Position numbers and translations under genes: made by a program
Assembly: GCA_965226045.1 (NCBI GenBank)
Contig: CBDDBU010000027.1
Coordinates: forward strand, 221,708-285,707
Source of the DNA: CBDDBU01 sp965226045
GTDB lineage: Bacteria > Pseudomonadota > Alphaproteobacteria > VGEJ01
Direction of reading: 5' to 3'
Length of the DNA: 64,000 bases
Shown: positions 8,452-15,857 of the stretch, one piece after another
How positions within the stretch are numbered: position 1 is the stretch's first letter
How the letters are laid out: every line of letters begins with the position of its first letter
The notes under the pieces: model-generated
Told to the model about the DNA's origin: nothing
Databases searched by the model: none
Seen by the model: only the letters and a program-made list of their open reading frames with translations

Positions 8452-9331
8452 CCGCCCGCTTGCGATAGGTCGCCGGGCGCTTCGGCCGGGGAGCCGCTTC
8501 GTCCACCAACCGCACGATGTCTTCGATGTCCCACAGCCGATCCGTCACGCCTGCTGCCATCGCGGGGCTGATGCCGTTGAGGCCCTTATGCTGGCGGCAG
8601 AAGTTGTAGAACATGAAGTGCAGCGCGACGCTGTGGGCGTGGTTCTCAATCTTCTTGGAGAAGGCGTTGGTCAGCCGCGTGAACCGGCGCATGGACATCC
8701 GCATGGTGAGATTGTTGCGCTCGACATAGCTTGTGGACACGTGCGCCGGGTCAGGGCTGCCTTCGATCCGCCGCTTGCGGATACCCGTGCACTGAGCCGG
8801 GCTATAGCGCTTCTCAGACGACACGCCGCCTTCCCCGCCGTACAGCTTCACCAGCATGGCGTAGTCCACATCGCCACCGAACGCGCCCTCAACGGCCTCC
8901 AGATACGCCTTGTGGCCATCGCTCGTGAGTTGCACACGATCCGCCAGCCTGCCGCGCAAGTCGTCCATGAAATCGATAGCAGTCTCGCCTGAGCGATCCC
9001 CCACCCGCCAAGACGGCACCAGCTTGGTCTCAGCATCGATTGCCGTCCACGTCCATACGTCGCCCGCCTCAGCCGGCGCGGCCTTCGCACGCGCCACATT
9101 GGCGGCCTTGCTGTAGATGAAAGACCAGACCTCATCGACCTGGATGCGACGGCACGGCAGATCACGAAGCGCTTGGTCCTGGTAGGCCGCGCAGGCCTTG
9201 CCAGCGTCGATCAGCAGCTTCGTTACGGGGTTCTTGCTCACGTCCGCCGTGCGGGCCGTGGAGCGAATGCTCATGCCCTCCACCAAACAGCGGAGGATCA
9301 GGCAGCGGGTCTTGGTGTCGAGTTTGTTCAT
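8441..9331 (-). CDS. IS1-like transposase
   Basis: This 296-residue single-frame protein has an N-terminal helix-turn-helix (GMSIRSTARTADVSKNPVTKLL) and an IS1-like DDE core: VDEVWSFIYSK, VWTWTAIDAETKLVPSW, LTSDGHKAYLEAVEGAFG and TSYVERNNLTMRMSMRRFTR, with HNFCRxH-type NFCRQHKGL near the end. Escherichia coli IS1 needs a frameshift between InsA and InsB; this protein is continuous and longer. The start at 9331 is followed upstream by a 109-bp divergent promoter region shared with the XRE-ImmA gene. It presumably acts on the 20-bp repeats at both ends of the transposon. Confidence 0.88.
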   Translation of the reverse strand: MNKLDTKTRCLILRCLVEGMSIRSTARTADVSKNPVTKLLIDAGKACAAYQDQALRDLPCRRIQVDEVWSFIYSKAANVARAKAAPAEAGDVWTWTAIDAETKLVPSWRVGDRSGETAIDFMDDLRGRLADRVQLTSDGHKAYLEAVEGAFGGDVDYAMLVKLYGGEGGVSSEKRYSPAQCTGIRKRRIEGSPDPAHVSTSYVERNNLTMRMSMRRFTRLTNAFSKKIENHAHSVALHFMFYNFCRQHKGLNGISPAMAAGVTDRLWDIEDIVRLVDEAAPRPKRPATYRKRAVSK

Positions 9332-9403
9332 GCCGACAATCTAAGGGGGCGAGCAACACAAGTCAAGCATAGTCGGTCAGTTTGCATTTTGGCGCAAGTT
9401 TTG

Positions 9404-9432
9404 TTGACAGCCGGCGCTCGAGAAGGTATGAA
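9404..9432 (+). promoter_or_regulatory. Strong sigma70-type promoter of the XRE-ImmA gene
   Basis: TTGACA (9404-9409) and TATGAA (9427-9432) are separated by exactly 17 bp. Transcription would begin about 9439-9441, practically at the ATG at 9441, so the mRNA is predicted to be leaderless. No ribosome-binding site precedes the ATG, which agrees. Confidence 0.62.
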
Positions 9433-9440
9433 GGCGCACG

Positions 9441-10583
9441 ATGCAGGAACACACAAAACCAGGCGAGTTGATCGAAGAGCTTCTCAATGGCAGAGGTTGG
9501 ACCAAGCGCAGCTTGGCAATCGTTCTCGAAAAGGGCGAATCGACGGTCAGCAAGATCATCTCCGGGAAAAGCACGGTGACCACCGAGGTTGCTTTGGCGC
9601 TGGAGGATGTGTTCGGCGTCGATGCGGAGAGGTTCCTCGAACTTCAAAGAAAATATGACCTCGCAGTGGCGCGTATATCAGCAAAACCAGACCGCAACCG
9701 CGCGACGCGCGCGGCGCTATTCGGAGACCTGCCAATTTCAGCCATGGTCAAACGCGGATGGCTCGACACCGATGACCCACAGAATCTAACCGAAGTATCG
9801 GCAGGGCTTATAAAATTCTTTGGCGTGTCGTCGTTGGATGAAATTGAAATCTTGCCTCATGCGGCCCGAAAGACCGCTGTTAACTCGGACCCAACACCTG
9901 CCCAATTGGCATGGCTCTACCGGGTGAGAGCGATCGCGGGAGAGCAGATTGTCGGAAAGTTCTCCAAAAGCGGGCTGGATAAATCAATCGGCCGCCTTCG
10001 TGCCCTTACCATAGCCCCAGAAGAGGCCAGAAAGGTGCCACGCATTTTAGCCGAAGCCGGGGTGAGGTTAGTAATTGTTGAGACTCTTCCTGCGGCAAAA
10101 ATCGACGGTGTTTGCTTCTGGCTCGCAGACAGAGCTCCCGTAGTTGGGCTTTCGATGCGGCATGATCGCATCGACAACTTTTGGTTTGTGCTGCGCCATG
10201 AGCTGGAGCACGTTCGCTTAGGACACGGGCGCACGGAAATCATGCTAGATGCTGAACTGGAAGGCGAGCGTGCGGGAACTGGTTCCACTATCGCAGAGGA
10301 AGAGCGTGTAGCAAATGCAGCAGCGCAAAATTTCTGTGTCCCTAAACAACAGATGGACGCCTTCATTGCACGCAAGGCTCCGTTCTTTCCCGAGCGAGAC
10401 CTTCGGGGCTTTGCGAAGATCGTTAAGGTTCATCCGGGGATTGTTGCTGGCCAGTTGCAGCACCTGACTGGCCGCTTTGACCGCTTTCGGAATCACCTTG
10501 CCGAAATCCGGTCGCATGTTGTACCCGGCGCGGCAGCCGATGGGTGGGGTGATGTCTACCCTGTCGGCACACAGGAGGACTGA
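9441..10583 (+). CDS. XRE-family HTH fused to ImmA/IrrE metallopeptidase
   Basis: This 380-residue protein has an N-terminal helix-turn-helix of the HigA/XRE type (residues about 10-70: TKRSLAIVLEKGESTVSKII) followed by a middle helical part and a C-terminal ImmA/IrrE (peptidase M78) domain. The zinc motif HEXXH is seen as RHELEHVRLGHG (about residue 253), with a downstream acidic cluster EEERVANAAAQNFCVP. Proteins of this build act as antitoxin/repressors or as regulators cleaved or activated under stress. Its stop overlaps the start of the next gene (TGATG), so the two are translationally coupled. Base composition is visibly less GC-rich than the flanks. It is cargo of the IS1-like transposon. 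Confidence 0.88.
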   Translation: MQEHTKPGELIEELLNGRGWTKRSLAIVLEKGESTVSKIISGKSTVTTEVALALEDVFGVDAERFLELQRKYDLAVARISAKPDRNRATRAALFGDLPISAMVKRGWLDTDDPQNLTEVSAGLIKFFGVSSLDEIEILPHAARKTAVNSDPTPAQLAWLYRVRAIAGEQIVGKFSKSGLDKSIGRLRALTIAPEEARKVPRILAEAGVRLVIVETLPAAKIDGVCFWLADRAPVVGLSMRHDRIDNFWFVLRHELEHVRLGHGRTEIMLDAELEGERAGTGSTIAEEERVANAAAQNFCVPKQQMDAFIARKAPFFPERDLRGFAKIVKVHPGIVAGQLQHLTGRFDRFRNHLAEIRSHVVPGAAADGWGDVYPVGTQED

Positions 10584-11077
10584 TGTCCAAGATTGCTGAA
10601 ATGCAGAAGTTTATCCGGCACTGGAAAGATGTGACCGGCGAAAGCGAGGTCGACATGATCGAGGTGGCGAAACTTGCCTTGAAGATGGGCTGGGATGCGC
10701 CGCCGCCGATTTCTCGTGAAGAACGGCTTGCAAAACAGTTCAAGGGCGCAGCGCGCCAAGACATCCGCCACGACAGAAAGACAGGCCGTCCGTACCGGGG
10801 CTATCACGCGGTGCCTAAGGCAGACGACGGCGGACGGCAGGCTAGCTTCGCGTTCATCGACATTGACGATCCGAACACCAAGCCGGACCGTTTCCGTAAG
10901 GCGTGCGTTCTGCGCCGCGAGCAAACGGTCGATGATATGACCCAATTGCGACTCGACCAACTTCACTGGAACGACAACCGCCCCGAAGGGCAGCAAGTGG
11001 ATATCCTTCCTGCTGACCTCGAAATGGACGTTGAAATCCGCTTGGCATCGATGGACGACGAGGACGTTGCGGCCTAG
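10583..11077 (+). CDS. Uncharacterised protein coupled to the XRE-ImmA gene (possible toxin or effector)
   Basis: This 164-residue protein is not assigned to a family here. It has an N-terminal helical part (MSKIAEMQKFIRHWKDV), a basic middle (EERLAKQFKGAARQDIRHDRKTGRPYRGYHAV) and an acidic C-terminus (DLEMDVEIRLASMDDEDVAA). There is no membrane segment or signal peptide. AGGAGG lies just upstream and the ATG overlaps the stop of the XRE-ImmA gene. Two-gene units of HTH-ImmA protein plus unknown partner occur among toxin-antitoxin and phage-defence modules (RosmerTA is one described example of this kind), so a toxin role is possible, but this is inferred from context only. Confidence 0.72.
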   Translation: MSKIAEMQKFIRHWKDVTGESEVDMIEVAKLALKMGWDAPPPISREERLAKQFKGAARQDIRHDRKTGRPYRGYHAVPKADDGGRQASFAFIDIDDPNTKPDRFRKACVLRREQTVDDMTQLRLDQLHWNDNRPEGQQVDILPADLEMDVEIRLASMDDEDVAA

Positions 11078-11319
11078 TCGTTCTTTCTCCAGCGCGCTTG
11101 TGCAGCTATCGAAGCAATCCGGGATCGCTCCTCTGGCGTTAGAGCTGCAGCGCGCGCAGGACCGCCCTTCTTGCCCGCCTTGGCGCCCGCGCCTGCCTTG
11201 ATGACAACGCTCAACTCGGTAAGCGAATGATTCGGCTCCGGCTCGACTTCACCTGTCGCCACGTCCACGATGAGCTTGGCGAGCTGGTTGGTGTCGCGGG
11301 GGCGCTTGGCTTTACCCAT
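11074..11319 (-). CDS. Small basic KGG/ARW-tail protein
   Basis: This 81-residue protein starts MGKAKRPRDTNQLAKLIVDV. Its second half contains AGKKGGPARAAALTPEERS and ends AQARWRKND. Small proteins with this KGGxARAxxLTPEERxxIAxxAAxARW layout are common in rhizobia and other alphaproteobacteria, usually unnamed, sometimes compared to histone H1-like or RNA-binding proteins. It is convergent with and overlaps the preceding gene by 4 bp. An inverted repeat lies in its promoter region. It is the last cargo gene before the right transposon end; function unknown. Confidence 0.72.
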   Translation of the reverse strand: MGKAKRPRDTNQLAKLIVDVATGEVEPEPNHSLTELSVVIKAGAGAKAGKKGGPARAAALTPEERSRIASIAAQARWRKND

Positions 11320-11330
11320 GCCTTGAATAT

Positions 11331-11353
11331 GGCATGCGGGCGACCGGCATGCC
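11331..11353. promoter_or_regulatory. Inverted repeat in front of the small basic protein gene
   Basis: GGCATGC (11331-11337) and GCATGCC (11347-11353) form a 7-bp inverted repeat with a 9-bp spacer, 12-34 bp upstream of the ATG at 11319. The position suits an operator, possibly for the XRE protein of the same element. The site was not shown to bind anything. Confidence 0.35.
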
Positions 11354-11374
11354 AGAATGACGTGGCTCAGATAT

Positions 11375-11394
11375 TTTCAAAGTGACCCACTACC
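11375..11394 (-). repeat. Right terminal inverted repeat of the IS1-like transposon
   Basis: Perfect 20-bp reverse complement of 8432-8451, followed directly by CTGCCGCA (11395-11402), the second copy of the target duplication. Confidence 0.93.
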
Positions 11395-11502
11395 CTGCCG
11401 CAGGCCATTTAGGCTTCGGTCGCTGACGCGCTGGACTTGGCGGTGGCGACCGCCCAGAGTCGCGCCGCGCGCGATGGGCGTTGGTAACAAGGAGGTGGTG
11501 TG

Positions 11503-13215
11503 ATGGCGGAGATCAACGTCGCCCAGGCGATCGGCAAGCTGATGAAGGCCCACGGCGCGAGCCATGTGTTCACGTTCACCGGAGCGCCACAGGACCCACT
11601 AATCCACGCCCAAAACCACGAGGGGATCAAGGTCGTCCTGGGCCGTAGTGAGCGTTCGGCACTGGCAATGGGCGATGCCTTCGCCCGCCTCACCGGCAAA
11701 CCCACCTTCGGTATTGTTCAATATGGCCCCGGTGCGACCTATCTGCCAGCCTCGATCATTGACGCACATTGGGCCAACAGCCCGCTAATTGCTATTAGCG
11801 GTACCACCACCACGGCGACGCGCCATCGGCTCGAGTACCAGGAACTCGATCAGGCGCCGATGTTCCCTCCGATGACAAGATGGGCGGGCGATTTGCCCGA
11901 TCCCAGCCGAATCGCGGACGTGCTGCGGACGGCGGTTCGCGCGGCGGTGAGCGGCCGGCCCGGTCCAACCTACCTTGGCATCCCGGCCGACTGGTTCGCC
12001 AGACCGACGGGGCTGGACGAAGCAGCGTTCTATGCCGACCCCAATTGCCTCACGGTGCCGGCGAGCCGCTCGGCGCCCGCGCCGGGCGAGGTCGAGCGCG
12101 CCGTCGAGGCGCTATCGAGTGCGCGGCGGCCGGTCATCTTCGCTGGCGGTGGGGTGTTGTTGTCGGGCGGCTGGGCGGAACTCACCGCGCTGGCCGAGGC
12201 CACAGGCATTCCCGTGGTCACGACAATGCCTGGCAAGGGCGCGATCACCGATACCCATCCGCTCGCCGTCGGCACCGCTGGCCGCTACTCACGGCGGGTG
12301 GCGAACGAGACATTGGCGGCGTGCGATTTCTGCTTGGCCGTGGGTACCCGGCTTGGCTCCATGGAAACCGATGTCTTCAAGTTCCCGAAGCCGAGCACGC
12401 GTATCGTCCACATCGATGCTGACCCGATGATACTTGGGCGGACCTACGTCGAGGAGATATCGATCGTTGCCGACGCCAAGGTGGCGCTCTCTATGTTGTT
12501 GGATGCGGTGGTGGCCGGAGAGCTGCCCGACGCCGCCACTCGCTGGGCCGACTGGCGCGGCAAGGTTCAGGCCAACGTTGTCGCGTGGCGAGAACAATTG
12601 GCGCAGATGGCCGGCCGTGGCGTGACGGACGGCCGCATCAGTCCCTATTCCGTCCTCGCCGCACTCAACGATTACATCGGCGGCGATGACGTTGTTGTCG
12701 CCGATACCGGTTACATGGCGGTGTGGGCGGCCACGCTGCTCGACCAGAAAGAGGCGGGGCGCAACACCCTCCGAGCGGCGGGCTCGCTCGGCTGGGCGTT
12801 TCCGGCGGCCTTCGGGGCGAAGCTCGCCGTTGGCGCCGGGCGCCGGGTGTTCGGGCTCACAGGCGACGGGGGTATCGGGTACCATCTCGCCGATCTTGAG
12901 AGCGCGCTGCGGCTCGGCACCCCCGTGATACAGATGGTCATGAACAACAGCGCACTTGCTTTTGAGTATCACGTCCAAAAACATGTTCACGGCGAAATCT
13001 GCCCAGCCTTGACCGACTTTGTCGATATCGACTACGCAGCCGTGGCGCGTGCCTTCGGCTGCCACGGTGAGCGGGTGACGGACGCCGATGAATTGATTCC
13101 GGCATTGCGGCGAGCGGAGGAATCTGGCCGGCCGGCGGTGCTCGATCTCGTGGTGAGTCGCGAGCCGATTCCTCCTGTTACCAGATACGAGGCGGTAGTC
13201 CAGCGAGAGGTATGA
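11503..13215 (+). CDS. Thiamine-diphosphate-dependent enzyme, acetolactate synthase/decarboxylase family
   Basis: This 570-residue protein has the three-domain layout of the pyruvate oxidase/acetolactate synthase superfamily. The N-terminal pyrimidine-binding domain carries the activating glutamate in GRSERSALAMGDAFARLTG. The central domain has ARRPVIFAGGGVLLSGGW. The C-terminal cofactor domain has the GDG...NN motif (LTGDGGIGYHLADLESAL, then MNNSALAFEYH). The ATG at 11503 follows AAGGAGG closely. No small regulatory subunit gene is nearby and the enzyme is not a close housekeeping IlvB, so a 2-oxo acid decarboxylase, lyase or oxalyl-CoA decarboxylase-like role in the local catabolic pathway is more likely. 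Its last codons overlap the start of the next gene. Confidence 0.87.
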   Translation: MAEINVAQAIGKLMKAHGASHVFTFTGAPQDPLIHAQNHEGIKVVLGRSERSALAMGDAFARLTGKPTFGIVQYGPGATYLPASIIDAHWANSPLIAISGTTTTATRHRLEYQELDQAPMFPPMTRWAGDLPDPSRIADVLRTAVRAAVSGRPGPTYLGIPADWFARPTGLDEAAFYADPNCLTVPASRSAPAPGEVERAVEALSSARRPVIFAGGGVLLSGGWAELTALAEATGIPVVTTMPGKGAITDTHPLAVGTAGRYSRRVANETLAACDFCLAVGTRLGSMETDVFKFPKPSTRIVHIDADPMILGRTYVEEISIVADAKVALSMLLDAVVAGELPDAATRWADWRGKVQANVVAWREQLAQMAGRGVTDGRISPYSVLAALNDYIGGDDVVVADTGYMAVWAATLLDQKEAGRNTLRAAGSLGWAFPAAFGAKLAVGAGRRVFGLTGDGGIGYHLADLESALRLGTPVIQMVMNNSALAFEYHVQKHVHGEICPALTDFVDIDYAAVARAFGCHGERVTDADELIPALRRAEESGRPAVLDLVVSREPIPPVTRYEAVVQREV

Positions 13216-14162
13216 AAATGAAGATAGCTGTCGTCGGGACGGGTGCGATGGGCTCGGTATATGCGGGGCTCTTGCGCGATGCGGGGCACGAGGTGTGGGC
13301 GATCGACATCTGGCGCGAGCATATCGAAGCCATTCGATCTGGCGGCCTGCGGGTAAGTGGGGCGAGCGGTGACCGCACGGTCCGCCTCTCGGCGACCACC
13401 AACGCAGCGGAGGCTGGCGTGTGCGACCACGTGATTATCGCCACCAAGGCCACGGATGTGGAGACGGCGAGCCGAGACGCCATGGTGTTGATTGGGGCTG
13501 AGACGACCGTGGTCACCATCCAAAACGGGCTCGGCAGCGCCGACAAGGTGAGCCGAGTCCTGGGCGATCGGCCTCTGGCGATCGGCGTCGTCGGCGGTTT
13601 CGGTGCCTCGATACGCGCGCCCGGCCATGCTCACCATCACGGTTGGCACCTCGTGCGCTTTGGCGAGAGAGAGGGGCCGGTGACCCCGCGGGTGGAGAAG
13701 TTGGCTGAGATATGGCGAGGTGCGGGCTTCACGGTCAAGGCTTACGACGACATCGGGCGCATGATCTGGGAGAAGCTGATCTGCAATACCTGCTTTAGCG
13801 GCACCTGTGCGGCGACCCAGTTGACGGTGGGCGAGGTCATGGCGAACGAGGATGCGTGGTCAGTCGCGCGGGGCTTGGCGCGCGAGGCCTACGCAGTGGC
13901 GCGGGCAATCGGAATCGATCTCGACTTCGACGATCCCGTCGCCCATGTGACGCAATTTGGCAAGACCATTCCGGGCTCGCGGCCGTCGCTGGCGCTTGAC
14001 CATCTAGCCGGGCGTCGAGCCGAAATCGACGCGATCAACGGCGCTGTCGCGGCCGAGGGTCGCCGGGCGGGGGTGCCCACGCCGTGCAACGATACAGTCG
14101 TCGCACTCTTGAAGGTGCGCGAGGCGGGCTTTGCCGTCGCCGGCGGAGCTACCGCTCAGTAG
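13212..14162 (+). CDS. Ketopantoate reductase family (ApbA/PanE-like) dehydrogenase
   Basis: This 316-residue NAD(P)-dependent reductase has the Rossmann motif VVGTGAMGSVYAGLL at the N-terminus, VVTIQNGLGSADKV, the catalytic lysine in MIWEKLICNT and the family signature SLALDHLAGRRAEIDAINGAV near the C-terminus. The ATG overlaps the stop of the ThDP-enzyme gene (ATGA), so the two form a coupled operon. A second ATG lies two codons on. Members reduce 2-oxo acids to 2-hydroxy acids, and the pairing with a ThDP enzyme suggests that role here rather than pantothenate synthesis. The 3' end overlaps the convergent dehydrogenase gene by 7 bp. Confidence 0.88.
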   Translation: MKMKIAVVGTGAMGSVYAGLLRDAGHEVWAIDIWREHIEAIRSGGLRVSGASGDRTVRLSATTNAAEAGVCDHVIIATKATDVETASRDAMVLIGAETTVVTIQNGLGSADKVSRVLGDRPLAIGVVGGFGASIRAPGHAHHHGWHLVRFGEREGPVTPRVEKLAEIWRGAGFTVKAYDDIGRMIWEKLICNTCFSGTCAATQLTVGEVMANEDAWSVARGLAREAYAVARAIGIDLDFDDPVAHVTQFGKTIPGSRPSLALDHLAGRRAEIDAINGAVAAEGRRAGVPTPCNDTVVALLKVREAGFAVAGGATAQ

Positions 14163-15100
14163 CCAAGCTCTCTGTCGATCTGGTCGAGCAAGGGCCGGCC
14201 AGCGAGCGCCCGTCGGACGCTCTCCGCGATCCGTGCGGCCGCGCCTACCGCGACGCCGATGGCTGCGATGTGCGGGGTGACGGCGATTTGCGGATGTGGC
14301 CAGAAAGGGTGATCGGGCGGTAGGGGCTCCTCGGCGAACACGTCCAGCGTGGCCCCGGCGATATGGCCGGATTCGATGGCGGCTACCAGGTCATCGGCGA
14401 CGAGGTGGCCGCCGCGAGCCAAATTGATGATGTCAGCGCCCGCCGGGAGGGCGGCCAACGTGCGGGAATTGATGATTCCGCGCGTCTGGGGAGTAAGCGG
14501 CAGGATACAGATCAGGAGCTGGGTCTTTGGCAGCATGTCCCACAGCCCCTCGTCGCCCGCAAAACAGCGGATACCGTCGAGTTTCTTCGCCGTTCGACTC
14601 CACCCCAACACAGGGAAACCTAGCGCCCTCAGCTTGGCCGCAATATCGCGGCCGATGACGCCAAGTCCGAGGATGCCGACGGTCGCGCCCGCCGTGTTCG
14701 GTGGCGGCCGTGGGCGCCACTCGTGCGCCTGCTGCGCCGCCCCATAGGACGGCATGAGGCGGTGATGGCGGAGGACCGCATAGACTGCGTATTCGCTCAT
14801 CTGTGCGGTGACCGACGGATCGACGATGCGTGAAATGGGTATGCCTGGCGGCAGCGATGGATCACTCATCAAATGTTCGACCCCCGCCCCGAGGGAGACC
14901 ACGCCTTTGAGGTTGGGAAAGCGCTTCAAGAGACCAAGCTCCGGTTCCCACACCAGCGCGAACTCGATTCGCTCGGGAGCGGTGACATCGGGCCACACCT
15001 GGAAAGCGAAATCATCCAGCTCGTGGCCAAGGGCCTCGCCCCACGCCACGGGATCGTCACTCGCCGACGCGAAAAGGATCTGAAGGGGTGAGGACGCCAC
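14156..15100 (-). CDS. D-2-hydroxyacid dehydrogenase (GhrA-like)
   Basis: This is a 314-residue protein when started at the GTG at 15100, which fits the usual length near 312 of glyoxylate/hydroxypyruvate reductase A. Further upstream TTG and GTG starts at 15133 and 15121 would overlap the SDR gene. It shows VVSLGAGVEHL, the NAD-binding motif GILGLGVIGRDIAAKL, DIINLARGGHLVADDLVAAI with the catalytic Arg, DVFAEEPLPPDHPFW and the catalytic His in VTPHIAA. It reduces a 2-oxo acid or oxidises a D-2-hydroxy acid in the cytoplasm. It is the last gene of the long minus-strand series. Confidence 0.85.
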   Translation of the reverse strand: MASSPLQILFASASDDPVAWGEALGHELDDFAFQVWPDVTAPERIEFALVWEPELGLLKRFPNLKGVVSLGAGVEHLMSDPSLPPGIPISRIVDPSVTAQMSEYAVYAVLRHHRLMPSYGAAQQAHEWRPRPPPNTAGATVGILGLGVIGRDIAAKLRALGFPVLGWSRTAKKLDGIRCFAGDEGLWDMLPKTQLLICILPLTPQTRGIINSRTLAALPAGADIINLARGGHLVADDLVAAIESGHIAGATLDVFAEEPLPPDHPFWPHPQIAVTPHIAAIGVAVGAAARIAESVRRALAGRPLLDQIDRELGY

Positions 15101-15110
15101 GGGCCGTCGG

Positions 15111-15857
15111 CTAGCGGCCACCCGACACGTCAACGAGCGTGGCGGTCACGTACGAGGAGCGGTCCGACAGCAACCACAGGATCGAGTCAGCGACCTCCTC
15201 GGCATTGCCGTAGCGCTTCATGGGGATCGTCGGCGCGATCTCCTCGACCCCATCGGGAAGGCCAGCGCTAACCCGGATATCGCTGTGGATCATGCCGGGG
15301 CGCACGGCGTTGACCCGGATGCCCTGATCGGCGACCTCTTTGGCCAGGCCGATGGTGAAGGTGTCGACCGCCGCCTTGGCGGCCGCGTAATGAACATAGA
15401 GCCCCGGGCTGCCGATGCGCGCGGCGACTGAGCCCACGTTGACGATGGCGCCGCCTTGTCCACCGGTGGCCGTGGACATGCGCCGTATGGCTTCGCGCGC
15501 GCACACAAAGTAGCTGGTGGCGTTGGCGGTGAACATAGCGTTCACCTCATCGGCTGAGAGGTCGGCGACGACGCTGGGCCTCCCCAAGCCGCCGGCATTA
15601 TTGACAAGCGCGCGAACCACGCCGAGCTCCCGGTCCACCGTTTCGAACAAACGCATCACGTCGGCCTCGATCCGCGTGTCGGCTTGAACGCAGATGGCCC
15701 GGCACCCGATAGCCCGGACTGCCGCCGCGATGCCCTCCGCCCGTTCCTTACTCTGGTTGTAGTTCACGCACACATCGTAGCCGGCTTCGCCCGCTCGCAA
15801 CGCGGTCGCGGCGCCGATCCCACGACTCGCCCCGGTGATGACCGCGATCCCGGTCAA
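15111..15857 (-). CDS. SDR-family oxidoreductase
   Basis: This is a classical short-chain dehydrogenase of 248 residues. The TTG at 15857 is chosen because it overlaps the stop of the LivM gene as TTGA and places the cofactor motif VITGASRGIGAAT at the N-terminus, as usual; a longer reading would add about 30 unrelated residues. Visible are the NNAG motif (LVNNAGGLGRPSV), the Ser of IVNVGSVAARIG and the catalytic Tyr-Lys pair in YVHYAAAKAAV. It probably interconverts a hydroxyl and a keto group of a pathway intermediate. Translational coupling to the permease gene ties it to the transport and catabolic operon. Confidence 0.85.
   Translation of the reverse strand: MTGIAVITGASRGIGAATALRAGEAGYDVCVNYNQSKERAEGIAAAVRAIGCRAICVQADTRIEADVMRLFETVDRELGVVRALVNNAGGLGRPSVVADLSADEVNAMFTANATSYFVCAREAIRRMSTATGGQGGAIVNVGSVAARIGSPGLYVHYAAAKAAVDTFTIGLAKEVADQGIRVNAVRPGMIHSDIRVSAGLPDGVEEIAPTIPMKRYGNAEEVADSILWLLSDRSSYVTATLVDVSGGR

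Larger units (their letters stand above)
8432..11394. mobile_element. IS1-like transposon carrying passenger genes
   Basis: The element is 2963 bp long and bounded by perfect 20-bp inverted repeats (8432-8451 and 11375-11394). CTGCCGCA occurs directly outside both ends (8424-8431 and 11395-11402), a perfect 8-bp duplication. It contains an IS1-like transposase gene at one end and three genes that are not transposition genes. It sits in the gap between the GMC oxidoreductase and ThDP-enzyme genes and interrupts neither. Classical IS1 elements are under 1 kb, so two thirds of this unit is cargo. Confidence 0.9.
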
